Source: Candidatus Anammoximicrobium sp.
Lineage (GTDB): Bacteria > Planctomycetota > Planctomycetia > Pirellulales > Pirellulaceae
Length of the DNA: 64,000 nt
Assembly: GCA_012515235.1 (NCBI GenBank)
Contig: JAAYYU010000011.1
Location: forward strand, 30,256-94,255
Direction: 5' to 3'
Positions 17,551-26,931 of the stretch are shown one piece after another. The position numbers were made by a program, and so were the translations under genes. The notes below the pieces were generated by a model that saw only the letters and a list, made by a program, of their open reading frames with translations, was not told the origin of the DNA and did no database searches. Position 1 is the stretch's first letter. Each line of letters starts with the position of its first letter.

Positions 17551-18129
17551 ATGACCACTCAGGCCCAGATCACCTCCATTGACGCCGTGCGGCACTTCAA
17601 GCTTGCCTTGGAGGAATTCCAGGCCGAAACCCGCGAAGCCATTACCCAACTTCTGCTGGAGATGCGGCGTGGAGCGGACTGGATCGAGCACGACCGGAGC
17701 CGTTACTGGCCGCGCGCCATGCAACAGGCCTCCGACGCGGTGATCGAGGCCCGGAACAACTTGGAGCGTGCCGAACTGGCGCTTCGTCCCGAAGACAAGC
17801 GTTCCTGTCACGAGTACAAGATCGCGTTGGACAAGGCCAAGCGCCGACTGCGTCTGACAGAAGACAAGGTCCGGGCGGTCCGGCGGTGGCGGATCGAGGT
17901 GCAACGCGCGGCCGACCATTTCCACGGCGGGCTTGCCAAGCTGGCAAACTCTTTGGACATGGACCTGCCCCGCGCGCTGGCGGCCCTGGAGCGGATGGCC
18001 GCGGCGCTGGATCGCTATGCCGAGCGATCGGCGCCGATGGAGACGGCGGGCGGAGTGGAAACCGTTTCGGCATCGCCCGCTGCCCCGCCGCCGACTGGCG
18101 ATGGCGAGTTGCCGGGAGGCGCACGGTGA
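17551..18129 (+). CDS. Coiled-coil protein of the type VII-like locus
   Basis: A 192-residue, strongly helical and charged protein of unknown family. Residues ~10-140 are heptad-rich with many Lys/Arg/Glu (for example RAELALRPEDKRSCHEYK and LDKAKRRLRLTEDKVRAVRR), and the last ~30 residues are a Pro/Ala-rich tail. There is no signal peptide or membrane segment. Its stop codon overlaps the GTG start of the next gene by four bases (GTGA), so the two are translationally coupled. Its place between WXG100-like proteins and an FtsK-type ATPase suggests a substrate, chaperone or scaffold. The start codon sits inside a heptamer repeat and has no Shine-Dalgarno sequence. Confidence 0.75.
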   Translation: MTTQAQITSIDAVRHFKLALEEFQAETREAITQLLLEMRRGADWIEHDRSRYWPRAMQQASDAVIEARNNLERAELALRPEDKRSCHEYKIALDKAKRRLRLTEDKVRAVRRWRIEVQRAADHFHGGLAKLANSLDMDLPRALAALERMAAALDRYAERSAPMETAGGVETVSASPAAPPPTGDGELPGGAR

Positions 18130-18365
18130 GACACTGCGATTTGATCAGCGGGTTGGGACGGCTTAAGCACTCCGCGGCCCAGTTGCGGGACGCCTGGCTG
18201 ACTGCCAAGTCGTACTGGTCGGACCAGGTCAGCCGCGATTTTGAGAAGAATCATCTGCAGCACCTGCCCGCCGAAATCACACTGGCCGTGGCCGCGGTGC
18301 AAGAGTTGACCGACCTGCTGGAACAGGCCGAGAAAGAATTGGAAGACCCCCAGTCAGCCGAGTAA
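18126..18365 (+). CDS. Small helical protein with a WSDQ turn, possible second WXG100-like protein
   Basis: A 79-residue protein. Its GTG start overlaps the previous stop (GTGA) and has GGGAGG six bases upstream. It is predicted to be a helical hairpin. The turn region reads SYWSDQVSRDFEKNHL, which parallels TTWRDQEHKKFSLQFE of the WXG100-like protein at 17095: W, x, D, Q, then a basic residue and F at similar spacing. That similarity is my own observation. The gene ends 13 bp before the ATPase gene, so the locus reads as one operon. Function unknown; a partner of the WXG100-like protein is the simplest guess. Confidence 0.7.
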   Translation: MRHCDLISGLGRLKHSAAQLRDAWLTAKSYWSDQVSRDFEKNHLQHLPAEITLAVAAVQELTDLLEQAEKELEDPQSAE

Positions 18366-18378
18366 ACGGACCGTCATC

Positions 18379-21300
18379 ATGCAGAATGCGTTCCTGGATC
18401 GTCAGCGGAAGGCCCTGGCCGACTTGGCCCAACTGGTCGCCCAGCGCGCTGCTGGCGAGGAGGACATCGACCGGCAACATGCGGCGCGGGCGAGCGAAAT
18501 CCTGGCGCAATACAAATCGCAGCGCGAACAGCTGACCGCGGAATTCGAAAAAGAGATCGCCGCTCTGCGCGGTGAGTACAGCCAACTCCGCGAGGACGCC
18601 GTCTACCAGTACGAGTCGAACAGTTTCGCCGTCGTCCAGGAGGCAGAGAAGTTCGACAAGGACGTGGCCGAGGAGTTGGAGCGGGGACTGGAGCGCGCGA
18701 AACGGCAGTTCCAGATCACCCAGCGGGCCGCCAACGAGGAGTTCGTCCAGAGCAAGGACAAACCGGGCCAGGACTGCGAGCGAATCCGGCGGCGATGCCA
18801 AGGCCGGCTCGAAGAACTCGAAGATGTCTGGCGGCAAACTCAGAAGCTCTTGCGGCGGCGCGCCTGTGCGTTGCCCGACGACGGACCGGTGGGAACGGAG
18901 TTGGCGGCGGACGTGGACCCGCACGAACCGTTCCAGGCGGCGCTCAGCGCGGCCAAAGCGCGGCTGCAGCAGATGATCCGGCAGCCGGCAGCCAAGTTCC
19001 TGGAAGACGGCTGGCCGTTTCTGATCTTCCTGTTCACCGCGGGCGGACTCGCCTGGCCGGCCGTGCATTTCCTCCACTGGGGTTGGGGGCTCGGAGCCTG
19101 TGCCGCCGCGGGCGCCTTCATCGGCCTGGCCGTGCGGCAGTCCGTGCGTCCCTTTGCCCGCCAGCAGACCCTGGCCGTCCTGCCCGGACTCCAGCAGGCC
19201 CTGGCCGACGGCCGGACGGCGATACAGGTGGCGGTTCGCCGGGCGGAAGTGGGGGCCCAGCGGCAACTCGAAGAACTGGTCGAAACTCGCGAACGGGCCG
19301 TCAGCGAAGCGCACGCCCGCTGGGCGCGCACGCGAGTCGAATTGGCGGACCAGCGCGAGGCGAAGGTCAAGCAGGCGGCCGAACAGTTCCGCGCCCGCCG
19401 CAAGGAACTGCAGGAAACCTATCACCGCACGCTGAAGACGTTGGACGAGAAATACCCGCCGCTGATCAGCCAGCGGGAAAAACAATTCGCCGCCGAAGCG
19501 GAAGCGTTGCTGGACCAGCGTCAGCAGTTGCTGGAAGCCAATCGGGCGAACCGGGAAGGGTCCTGGGAAAGCGTCGTCCAACGGTGGACAACCGGCTTCG
19601 GCCGGTTCCGGGCGGAGGTCGACGACATGAACCGCGTGTGCGACACGTGGCTGCCGCCGTGGGACCAAGTGGATTGGAGCCAGCGCGAGGCGGAGTCCGG
19701 CGAGTTGCCGGCGCTGCGGATCGGCAGCCTGCAGTTCCGCCTCGATTCGCTGCCGCACGGCCTTTCCCCGCATGCCCCGCTGCAGGCGCCGCAAACCGAA
19801 TTCCTCTTGCCGGCCGCGTTGTCGTACCCCGAGTGCCCGTCGCTGCTGTACCTGGCCGAAGGCGAAGGCCGGGACGCGGCCATCCGCTCCCTGCAAAACG
19901 TCATGCTGCGGCTGATTACCTCGCTGCCGCCTGGCAAGGTCCGCTTCACGATCGTCGACCCGACCGGACTGGGCCAGAATTTCTCCGCCTTCATGCACCT
20001 GGCCGATTTCGATGAACGCCTGGTCTCCAACCGCATCTGGACCGAGACGCTGCACATCAACAAGCGGTTGACCGACTTGACGGAACACATGGAAAACGTG
20101 ATCCAGAAGTACCTGCGGAACGAATTTGAATCGATCCAGCAGTACAACCGGCACGCGGGCGAGGTCGCCGAGCCGTTTCAGATCCTGGTGGTGGCCAACT
20201 TTCCCGCCAATTTCTCCGAGGAAGCCGCGCGGCGGCTGGTCAGTATTGCGGCCAGCGGCGCCCGCTGCGGCGTCTACACGCTGATCAGCGTCGACACGAA
20301 AATGAAACTGCCGCGGAACTTCGAATTGGCGGACCTGCAGACCGACTCGCTCACCCTGGATTGGAACGGTCAGCGGTTCGTTCTGCCCTACGAGGGGGTG
20401 CGCGAGTTGCCGCTGACACTGGAGCAGCCGCCGGCAGACGAGCACTTCACGGCCATCGTCCGCTCGATCGGCGAACGCGCCAAAGACGCCAGCCGCGTGG
20501 AAGTGCCGTTCGTGTCGGTGGCGCCTGCCGCCGAGGACTGGTGGAGCCTGGACAGCCGCGCGGGGATCGAAGTCCCGCTGGGCCGCGCCGGGGCGACCAA
20601 CCTGCAGTACATGCGGCTGGGCAAAGGCACGTCCCAGCACGTGCTGATCTCCGGCAAGACCGGCTCCGGCAAATCGACGCTCCTGCACGCGATGATCACG
20701 AACTTGTCCTTGTACTACAGCCCGGACGAAATCCACTTCTACCTGGTGGACTTCAAGAAAGGCGTTGAATTCAAGCCGTATGCGTCCTTGGGGCTGCCGC
20801 ACGCCCGCGTGATCGCGATCGAGAGCGAGCGGGAATTCGGCATGAGCGTCCTGCAGCGACTGGACGTGGAATTGCGCCGCCGCGGCGACCTGTTCCGCGC
20901 CCAAAGCGTCCAGGACCTGCGGGCCTACCGCGACGCCAACCCGGACGTGCGGATGCCCCGCGTGCTGCTGATGATCGACGAGTTCCAAGAATTCTTCGTC
21001 CAGGACGACAAGATCTCCCAGGATGCCGCTCTGCTGCTCGACCGACTGGTGCGGCAGGGCCGCGCGTTCGGCATCCACGTGCTGCTGGGCTCCCAGACGC
21101 TGGCCGGGGCCTATACGCTGGCCCGCAGCACGCTAGGCCAAATGGCGGTCCGAATCGCGTTGCAGTGCAGCGAGTCCGACGCGCATCTGATCTTGAGCGA
21201 CGACAACACCGCCGCGCGGCTGCTCAGCCGGCCCGGCGAAGCGATCTACAACGACGCCAACGGCTTGTTCGAGGGCAATCATCCTTTCCAAGTCGTCTGG

Positions 21301-22359
21301 CTGCCGGATCACGAGCGCGAGCATTACCTGGAGCGGCTGTCCGCGCTAGCCGCAGCCCGGCAGCGGCAATCGGAGCCGGCGATCGTGTTTGAGGGCAACA
21401 CGGCCGCGGATCCGAGCCAGAACGAGTTGCTGCGTGCCTGCCTGATGCAGCCACAGCGCACGGGGCCGGCAGCGCCTCGCGCTTGGCTGGGCTCCGCCGT
21501 CGCCATCAAGGACCCCGCCTGCGCCGTCTTCCGCCGGCAGGGCGGCAGCAATCTGCTGATCGTCGGCCAGCAGGAGCAGATGGCGCTGGGCGTGCTGGCC
21601 AATTGCGTCGTCAGCCTGGCCGCTGAATTGGTCAAACACCCAGCGGGCATCGGCGAGCCTCCCTCGGTGGACCACGACCCGACGGGGAGCGTGGCGGACC
21701 GTCAGGACGCCTCCCCCCAGGACGCCTCGCCCGAATTCCTCGTCCTGGACGGCCAGCGTCCCGAATCGCCTTCCGCCGGCTTCTGGAACCGTCTGGCCAA
21801 GCACCTTCCCGTGCCGCTGCGCGTGGCCACGGCAAACGCTTCCGGCGACATCATCCGCGAGTTGTCTGACGAAGTCGACCGCCGGTTGCAGGCCGGCGCG
21901 AGTGACGCGCGGCCCCTGTTCCTGATCATCTACAACCTGGCCCGCTTCCGGGAACTCCGCAAGAGCGAGGAATACAGCTTCTCGCTGGACGACAGCGCCT
22001 CCTCGTCCAGTCTGGACAAACAGTTCACAAAGGTGCTTCGCGAAGGCCCGGACTTCGGCATCCACACGCTGATCTGGTGCGACAACTTCACGAATCTCAA
22101 CCGCTGGATCGACCGCAACACGATGCACGACATGGCGTTCCGCGTGCTGTTCCAGATGAGCGCCGGCGATTCGGCCAATCTGATGGACACGGCGGATGCG
22201 AGCCGCCTGGGGGTCTACCGCGCGATCCTGTACAACGAAGAGCAGGGCGAGTTCGAGAAGTTTCGCCCCTACGGCCCGCCCGAGCCCGATTGGCTGCGGT
22301 GGGTGCAAGATCAATTAGAACGCCGCGCCGCCGCCCTCACGGCAACCAGCGGGCGTTAG
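18379..22359 (+). CDS. Membrane-anchored FtsK/SpoIIIE-type ATPase (EssC/EccC-like)
   Basis: A 1326-residue protein. Residues 1-200 form a long coiled coil; two membrane segments lie at about 214-250; a second coiled coil spans ~270-400. Next comes a region (~480-700) resembling a degenerate FtsK domain (TIVDPTGLGQNFSAF). The active FtsK domain has Walker A GKTGSGKS at 759-766 and Walker B VLLMIDEFQEF with D867/E868; LVDFKKGVEFKPY and GSQTLAGAYT are further family motifs. A third domain (~1040-1320) has a broken P-loop (VGQQEQMA). Three ATPase modules after a membrane anchor is the EssC/EccC plan, although here the middle module is the intact one and no FHA domain is present. It is the motor of the locus. 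Confidence 0.85.
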   Translation: MQNAFLDRQRKALADLAQLVAQRAAGEEDIDRQHAARASEILAQYKSQREQLTAEFEKEIAALRGEYSQLREDAVYQYESNSFAVVQEAEKFDKDVAEELERGLERAKRQFQITQRAANEEFVQSKDKPGQDCERIRRRCQGRLEELEDVWRQTQKLLRRRACALPDDGPVGTELAADVDPHEPFQAALSAAKARLQQMIRQPAAKFLEDGWPFLIFLFTAGGLAWPAVHFLHWGWGLGACAAAGAFIGLAVRQSVRPFARQQTLAVLPGLQQALADGRTAIQVAVRRAEVGAQRQLEELVETRERAVSEAHARWARTRVELADQREAKVKQAAEQFRARRKELQETYHRTLKTLDEKYPPLISQREKQFAAEAEALLDQRQQLLEANRANREGSWESVVQRWTTGFGRFRAEVDDMNRVCDTWLPPWDQVDWSQREAESGELPALRIGSLQFRLDSLPHGLSPHAPLQAPQTEFLLPAALSYPECPSLLYLAEGEGRDAAIRSLQNVMLRLITSLPPGKVRFTIVDPTGLGQNFSAFMHLADFDERLVSNRIWTETLHINKRLTDLTEHMENVIQKYLRNEFESIQQYNRHAGEVAEPFQILVVANFPANFSEEAARRLVSIAASGARCGVYTLISVDTKMKLPRNFELADLQTDSLTLDWNGQRFVLPYEGVRELPLTLEQPPADEHFTAIVRSIGERAKDASRVEVPFVSVAPAAEDWWSLDSRAGIEVPLGRAGATNLQYMRLGKGTSQHVLISGKTGSGKSTLLHAMITNLSLYYSPDEIHFYLVDFKKGVEFKPYASLGLPHARVIAIESEREFGMSVLQRLDVELRRRGDLFRAQSVQDLRAYRDANPDVRMPRVLLMIDEFQEFFVQDDKISQDAALLLDRLVRQGRAFGIHVLLGSQTLAGAYTLARSTLGQMAVRIALQCSESDAHLILSDDNTAARLLSRPGEAIYNDANGLFEGNHPFQVVWLPDHEREHYLERLSALAAARQRQSEPAIVFEGNTAADPSQNELLRACLMQPQRTGPAAPRAWLGSAVAIKDPACAVFRRQGGSNLLIVGQQEQMALGVLANCVVSLAAELVKHPAGIGEPPSVDHDPTGSVADRQDASPQDASPEFLVLDGQRPESPSAGFWNRLAKHLPVPLRVATANASGDIIRELSDEVDRRLQAGASDARPLFLIIYNLARFRELRKSEEYSFSLDDSASSSSLDKQFTKVLREGPDFGIHTLIWCDNFTNLNRWIDRNTMHDMAFRVLFQMSAGDSANLMDTADASRLGVYRAILYNEEQGEFEKFRPYGPPEPDWLRWVQDQLERRAAALTATSGR

Positions 22360-22360
22360 C

Positions 22361-22386
22361 CCGTTCCCTTTTTCAACAAGCGTCTG
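22361..22386 (-). repeat. Degenerate half copy of family P2
   Basis: Directly after the ATPase stop codon, TTCCCTTTTTCAACAAGCG matches the right-hand edge of family P2 elements. The other edge is not recognisable. It may be a decayed copy. Confidence 0.35.
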
Positions 22387-22412
22387 ACTCCCCCGTCGCG
22401 CCCGCCGCTCGT

Positions 22413-22811
22413 TCACTCATCCTCCAGCGGCGATCCCAGGGCCAACGCGTAAGCGACGGCGTGGCAGCGGCAGTGCGAGATGCTGATCAGAATCTGCTCG
22501 ATGCCCAAACACCGGCTAGCCTCCAAGGCGCCGCCACTGAGCACGATGAGGGGCCGCCCGCCGATTTCGTTGCGGACCTCAATATCGCACCAACTAACCC
22601 CGCGCGACCAACCCGTGCCGAGGGCCTTCATGACGGCTTCTTTGGCCGCCCAGCGGCCGGCATAGTGCTGGGTGGCCGCCTTGCGTTCGCTGCAGTACTG
22701 TATCTCCTGCCGCGTAAACACGCGGTCCAAAAACAACTCGCCGTGCCGATGGATCATGTCGGCGATCCGCACCGTCTCGACGATGTCCGTACCGATCCCG
22801 ATGACGTTCAT
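22413..22811 (-). CDS. acpS: Holo-[acyl-carrier-protein] synthase
   Basis: A 132-residue protein, normal length for AcpS. It transfers the 4'-phosphopantetheine arm from coenzyme A to acyl carrier protein. The N-terminal motif IGIGTDIVE holds the Mg-binding Asp at position 8 and [14 protein letters not shown] the second acidic residue at position 58; [14 protein letters not shown] is the C-terminal family block. The ATG overlaps the trpS stop by four bases (22808-22811), so it is translationally coupled to trpS, an unusual but simple pairing. Confidence 0.95.
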   Translation of the reverse strand: MNVIGIGTDIVETVRIADMIHRHGELFLDRVFTRQEIQYCSERKAATQHYAGRWAAKEAVMKALGTGWSRGVSWCDIEVRNEIGGRPLIVLSGGALEASRCLGIEQILISISHCRCHAVAYALALGSPLEDE

Positions 22812-23779
22812 GACCGCCCCTTGACCCCGCAGGCTTCCTGGGCACGCCGCAACGTCCGCTGCGCCTGGGCGCGGGCCCGCTGGGCACCATCGCCCAGGAT
22901 CTCGCGGACCCGCTCCGGATGAGCCGCCAACTCCAGACGCCGCGCCCGCGGCTCCGCGAAATATCCCTCCGCCGCCTCCGCCAACGCCTTCTTGACTTCG
23001 CCATACCCGAACCCGCCCGCCCGGTACCGGGCAGCCATCGCCTCGCGCTGCTGGTCGCCGACAAACAGCGAGTACAACTGAAACAAAGGGTCTGTTTCCG
23101 GGATTTTGGGTTCCTCGACCGGACGCGAATCGGTCACCATCCGCATGACCTTTTTTCGCACTGACTTGGGCTCCTCAAAAATCTCGATCGTGTTGTTGTA
23201 GCTCTTCGACATCTTCTCGCCGTCCGTTCCGGGAACGCGCGCGGCGTTTTCCATGACTTTCGCCTGAGGCAAGACAAACACCTCGCCAAAGGAAAAGTTA
23301 AAACTTCCCGCCAGATCGCGGCAGACCTCGATGTGCTGCACCTGATCCTCGCCCACCGGCACCAGCTGGGAATCGTAGGCGAGAATGTCCGCGGCCATCA
23401 ACACGGGGTAAGTGAACAGGCCGGCGTCGGCGGGCAATCCCTTCGCCTTTTTCTCCTTGAAAGCGTGACAGCGTTCCAGCAGTCCCAGCGGCGTTCCGGT
23501 CATCAGGAGCCACGTGAGTTCGCAAACCTCCGGGATGTCGGATTGCACGAACAAGGTGGCCCGATTGGGGTCCAATCCCAACGCCAGCAGGTCGAGCGCC
23601 GCTTCCATGGTGTTCTGCCACAACACGGCGCCGTCACGGACTGTCGTCAAACCGTGCAGGTTGGCAATGAAGTAATAAGCCTCGTTGTCATGCTGCAGGT
23701 CGATGTATTGGCGAATCGCGCCAAAGTAGTTGCCCCAGTGAAATCGGCCCGTAGGTTGAATTCCGGAAAGTACTCGCAT
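22808..23779 (-). CDS. trpS: Tryptophanyl-tRNA synthetase
   Basis: A 323-residue class I aminoacyl-tRNA synthetase, the usual bacterial length. It charges tRNA-Trp in the cytoplasm. The HIGH-type signature is [10 protein letters not shown] at residues 9-18, with HW in place of HL/HI. KMSKS is present at 189-193 ([11 protein letters not shown]). [18 protein letters not shown] is the conserved substrate-binding region. Its end overlaps acpS by four bases. Confidence 0.96.
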   Translation of the reverse strand: MRVLSGIQPTGRFHWGNYFGAIRQYIDLQHDNEAYYFIANLHGLTTVRDGAVLWQNTMEAALDLLALGLDPNRATLFVQSDIPEVCELTWLLMTGTPLGLLERCHAFKEKKAKGLPADAGLFTYPVLMAADILAYDSQLVPVGEDQVQHIEVCRDLAGSFNFSFGEVFVLPQAKVMENAARVPGTDGEKMSKSYNNTIEIFEEPKSVRKKVMRMVTDSRPVEEPKIPETDPLFQLYSLFVGDQQREAMAARYRAGGFGYGEVKKALAEAAEGYFAEPRARRLELAAHPERVREILGDGAQRARAQAQRTLRRAQEACGVKGRS

Positions 23780-23845
23780 GTTCGTGTGCCGTCAGTAAAC
23801 GTGAGGAAAGCTGGGGGCGAGTCTGTCGCCCAAGTCAAGGAACGT

Positions 23846-24799
23846 TCAAAGGACGTCGGAGCGTGCCGAGCCCGCTGCCGGCTCGGCGCCCGCCGGGCGG
23901 TGCAGCGAGCCGACGAATTCCGCGACGGAGTCCACCCCCGCCTCGGCGAGAGCCGCCGGCAACGCGTCCAGCAGCTTCATCGTGACCGTCGGATCGTAGT
24001 AGTTGGCCGTTCCGATCTGGACCGCCGTGGCGCCCGCGACGAGGAATTCCATCACGTCGTCGAGCGTCGCAATTCCGCCAATGCCCACCAACGGAATCGG
24101 GACGGCGCGGGCCACTTGGTAGACGCAACGCAACGCAATCGGCTTGATCGCCGGGCCGCTCAGGCCGCCCAAAACATTGCCCAAGACCGGCTTTCGGCGA
24201 CGCCAATCGACGGCCATGCCCAACACCGTGTTGATCAGGCTGACCGCATCGGCTCCGCCTTCGGCCGCTGCGGCTGCGATGCCGGCGATGTTGGTCACAT
24301 TCGGGGTGAGCTTCGCCAGAATCGGCAGCGAACAGGCGTTGCGGACCGCGGCGACCAGCCGGCGGCACGAATCGGCGTCCGTGCCAAAATCCACTCCGCC
24401 CGTCACATTCGGACAGGAGATATTCAGTTCCAACGCGGCGATCCCCGCTTCGCGATCCAACTGCGCCGCCATCTCCACGAACTCCTCGTGCGTGCGGCCC
24501 GCGATGCTGACGATGATCGGCGACTGGATCGTCCGCAGATAAGGCAGGTGGTGGGCGACGAAGGCGTCGATGCCGTCGTTATCCAGGCCGATGGAGTTCA
24601 GCATTCCGCCCGTCGTCTCGACCGTCCGCCAGGGCGGGTTCCCCGGACGCGGCTGTTTGGTGATCGTCTTGGGCAGAATCGCTCCCAGCCGGTTCAAGTC
24701 CACCAAATGAGCCATCTCCCGCGCATAGCCGAACGTGCCCGAGGCGACCAGGATCGGGTTCGGCAAGCGGAGTCTTCCCAGTTGGACGGCGAGTGACAC
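23846..24799 (-). CDS. pyrD: Dihydroorotate dehydrogenase, class 1B type
   Basis: A 317-residue flavoprotein from the GTG at 24799, the position where class 1 enzymes normally begin ([20 protein letters not shown]); a TTG 15 codons earlier is possible, but neither has a strong Shine-Dalgarno sequence. It oxidises dihydroorotate to orotate in pyrimidine synthesis. LNISCPNV (C129) carries the catalytic Cys of class 1 enzymes; class 2 enzymes have Ser. GIGGI and [10 protein letters not shown] are the FMN phosphate loops. Class 1B enzymes usually pair with PyrK; no pyrK gene is adjacent. It lies 66 bp upstream of trpS. Confidence 0.93.
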   Translation of the reverse strand: MSLAVQLGRLRLPNPILVASGTFGYAREMAHLVDLNRLGAILPKTITKQPRPGNPPWRTVETTGGMLNSIGLDNDGIDAFVAHHLPYLRTIQSPIIVSIAGRTHEEFVEMAAQLDREAGIAALELNISCPNVTGGVDFGTDADSCRRLVAAVRNACSLPILAKLTPNVTNIAGIAAAAAEGGADAVSLINTVLGMAVDWRRRKPVLGNVLGGLSGPAIKPIALRCVYQVARAVPIPLVGIGGIATLDDVMEFLVAGATAVQIGTANYYDPTVTMKLLDALPAALAEAGVDSVAEFVGSLHRPAGAEPAAGSARSDVL

Positions 24800-25104
24800 G
24801 GGGGGCGATCTCGTGGTTGCGTGCAAGCGAAGACGCGGCAACAAGCTTCGTTCGCTCGCGTTGCCGTGTACGTGAACTCATGCTGCGCCGCAACGTTCAC
24901 GCCCCGCGGGTCGGCGAGGGCCGTCTGTCGCGCCGCACAAGCAACAATGTAGCGAGAAGCAGCGAGGTGGGCAATGTCGCGGTAGGGTTCCTGCGCACGC
25001 TGGACCGATGGCCGCCAGCAAAAACGGCCTGCACGATGAGGACGCGTCCATCCACTGCGAAACCGGCGCGGTCATACCCGCGTCGGACTGCGCAGCGGCA
25101 CCAG

Positions 25105-25323
25105 CTAGATCACGCCGCCGTGAACTCGATAGGGCGTCATATGGCTCGGTTGGTCCAGAAGCCAAAACCGCTCCCATTCCAGAAGGATATTCCGCATGTC
25201 CTCCGACGTGAAAATCAGCTGATCGGTACGTTTCAAAGGATCCCCGGAATAGATCGGGAGAAAACACCCGACATTCCCAGCGACGGCGACGCCTAGCAGC
25301 GCCGATAAGATGAGCCGACGCAT
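25105..25323 (-). CDS. Small putative lipoprotein
   Basis: A 72-residue protein. The ATG at 25323 is preceded by GGAGGAG. The N-terminus MRRLILSALLGVAVAGNVGC is a signal peptide with a plausible lipobox (NVGC), giving a mature lipoprotein of ~53 residues that ends YRVHGGVI. No known domain. It lies downstream of the HU-like gene on the same strand and may share its transcript. The sequence around its start (GAGAGTCAAGT) is the same as that before the HU-like gene. Confidence 0.65.
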   Translation of the reverse strand: MRRLILSALLGVAVAGNVGCFLPIYSGDPLKRTDQLIFTSEDMRNILLEWERFWLLDQPSHMTPYRVHGGVI

Positions 25324-25468
25324 CACTTGACTCTCCTCCATGATAAGGAAGCGATGACTTGGCGGTGTGCCAAAAAAACCGGCCGCGATGGCCGTTTCCG
25401 GCTGTCCGTCTCCGAACGGATCGACAGCCACTCGCGGATTCGAATCGGCCTAACCCATCTCCGATGGG

Positions 25469-25966
25469 CTACGGACTCGGTCCAACACCCGTTGCAGAAT
25501 CCCTTTCCTCCGCACCTACGGCACCACCGGACGGTTCCGCCGACACGGCCCGCGTCTCGGTCCCAGGTTCGCTCGCGTGACCCAACGGTTCAACTCGGTT
25601 TTCGTAAGACGGAGGCAAGCCGCCGATCGCGTCAAAACTCGTTCGCTGCACAAGTGTTGCAGCTTGTTGCCGACGATCACGTTGCTCGGCTAGCACGCGG
25701 ACGCGCTCCTCCATCTCCTTGCCCGGTTTGAAGGTCACGACCCACTTCTCCGGGACGTCTACACGCTGTCCCGTGCGCGGATTGCGCGCCTTTCTCGAGG
25801 CCCGCTTCTTGACCTCGAATACCCCAAAATTACGTAACTCGATCCTGCCCTCCTCCACCAACGCCTCGACGATCGCGTCGAACGTCTTCTGGACAATCTC
25901 TTTGGTCTTGAGTTGGGTCAGTCCGAGTTCCTCGGAAATCGTCTTTACGATCTCTTTCTTAGTCAC
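25469..25966 (-). CDS. HU/IHF-family DNA-binding protein with a C-terminal extension
   Basis: A 165-residue protein starting at the GTG at 25966, which has GGGAG nine bases upstream; the upstream in-frame part is a hydrophobic stretch not seen in HU. Residues 1-90 are a full HU fold: [19 protein letters not shown], a dimer core, and the DNA-binding arm [20 protein letters not shown] with the conserved RNPRTG. The last ~70 residues (from about [11 protein letters not shown]) are extra compared with the ~90-residue HU norm and rich in Glu, Ser, Pro and Gly. It bends and packages DNA; the tail's role is unknown. Confidence 0.9.
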   Translation of the reverse strand: MTKKEIVKTISEELGLTQLKTKEIVQKTFDAIVEALVEEGRIELRNFGVFEVKKRASRKARNPRTGQRVDVPEKWVVTFKPGKEMEERVRVLAEQRDRRQQAATLVQRTSFDAIGGLPPSYENRVEPLGHASEPGTETRAVSAEPSGGAVGAEERDSATGVGPSP

Positions 25967-26226
25967 GACTTGACTCTCCCGTGACAGTGGGGTCACGCGT
26001 CCTTGCAGCAGCTCTCCAAAAAATGTGACGAACGCCCCAAGTGTAAATCCCGCAAGAATTAGAGTCAAGGTCAGAGACCGCTTGTGTCGCTGTTCACTGT
26101 CCCTCGATTATCGGCGTCATAACCGGCAAGCTTTAGCCAATCGCTATAATCATCACGAAAAGCACGCCGCCTTCAGGGCCGACAAAAACTCGCTACCGTC
26201 CGACCGGATGACGGCCGACGGGGACG

Positions 26227-26655
26227 TCAAATTCGAATCACGGCTCGCAGCGATTCGATCTCGTCGCGCGAAAAAAGACGCCCTTTTCCGCTGCCGCGAC
26301 AGACTTCGCAAGTCCTTTCCCAGTCTTGCGGACTGCGCAGATTCGAGCCCCAGAACGGCCAACTGCGGCACTGGCGGGGCCTGGCTTCATAAACCTTGCA
26401 GCGACGATTCTGGCTGTCGAAGAACACGCAGTCCCCGTTTGGAAATTCTCGTAAACTCTTTCTCATGCCTATGTTGCGAACGTAAAGCTGTTCAAATTCC
26501 GCCGTGCTTTCACAGCCCAACACCGCGGACAAGGCCGAGATCTCCTCCTGATTCACCCAAACGTATCCAGGAGCCCCCGTACAGCAGTCGCCGCAACCGG
26601 TGCAGGCAAAGCGTAAGCCTTCTGTGTACCAAGGTTTAACAACATTTTCAGACAT
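26227..26655 (-). CDS. YkgJ-family cysteine-cluster protein
   Basis: A 142-residue protein. The N-terminal CTGCGDCCTG and later CVFFDSQNRRCKVYEARPRQC match the CxxCxxCC ... C ... C pattern of the YkgJ (zinc- or iron-binding, UPF0153) family, and RSWPF is a further family block. It ends with a C-terminal CEVC pair. The role is not established; metal or Fe-S cluster binding is inferred from the cysteines. The ATG at 26655 has AGGA close upstream; a longer frame runs into intergenic repeat DNA. Confidence 0.85.
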   Translation of the reverse strand: MSENVVKPWYTEGLRFACTGCGDCCTGAPGYVWVNQEEISALSAVLGCESTAEFEQLYVRNIGMRKSLREFPNGDCVFFDSQNRRCKVYEARPRQCRSWPFWGSNLRSPQDWERTCEVCRGSGKGRLFSRDEIESLRAVIRI

Positions 26656-26769
26656 TTTTTCCTGCCGCTGTATCAGGCCCATCGAGTTGAAGCGAACGCA
26701 TCGGCCCGAAACGTAACATTCCCGCCGGCCGCTGTCGATGCCCGACAGGCCGACGCGAGGGGATGCTGG

Positions 26770-26876
26770 GCACCCGTCCCAAACAGAGCGCAACCGTCTC
26801 GAAGTGCTCATTTTTCCTTACGGTTGCTCCAACGCAGCCCGGAGCCAGTCCCCTTTTTCTAGCAGGCTGCTAAGCT
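26770..26876 (-). repeat. Degenerate P2-family element
   Basis: Read on the minus strand, it begins AGCAGCCTGCTAGAAAAAAG, then GGACTGGCTCCGGGCTGCG, matching the left half of the P2 family. The right half (about 26770-26815) is poorly conserved. It precedes the exported hydrolase at 26932. Confidence 0.5.
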
Positions 26877-26931
26877 ACAGAAGCCGAGGTCGGTTGGGAT
26901 ACGCGTCCACCGTGTCGGCTGGAGGTCTGCA

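Noticed and set aside
18277..21078. A 933-codon open frame antisense to the FtsK-type ATPase gene
   Set aside because: It mirrors the codon structure of a convincing sense gene in GC-rich DNA and shows no family motif; the sense strand carries Walker A/B and membrane segments.
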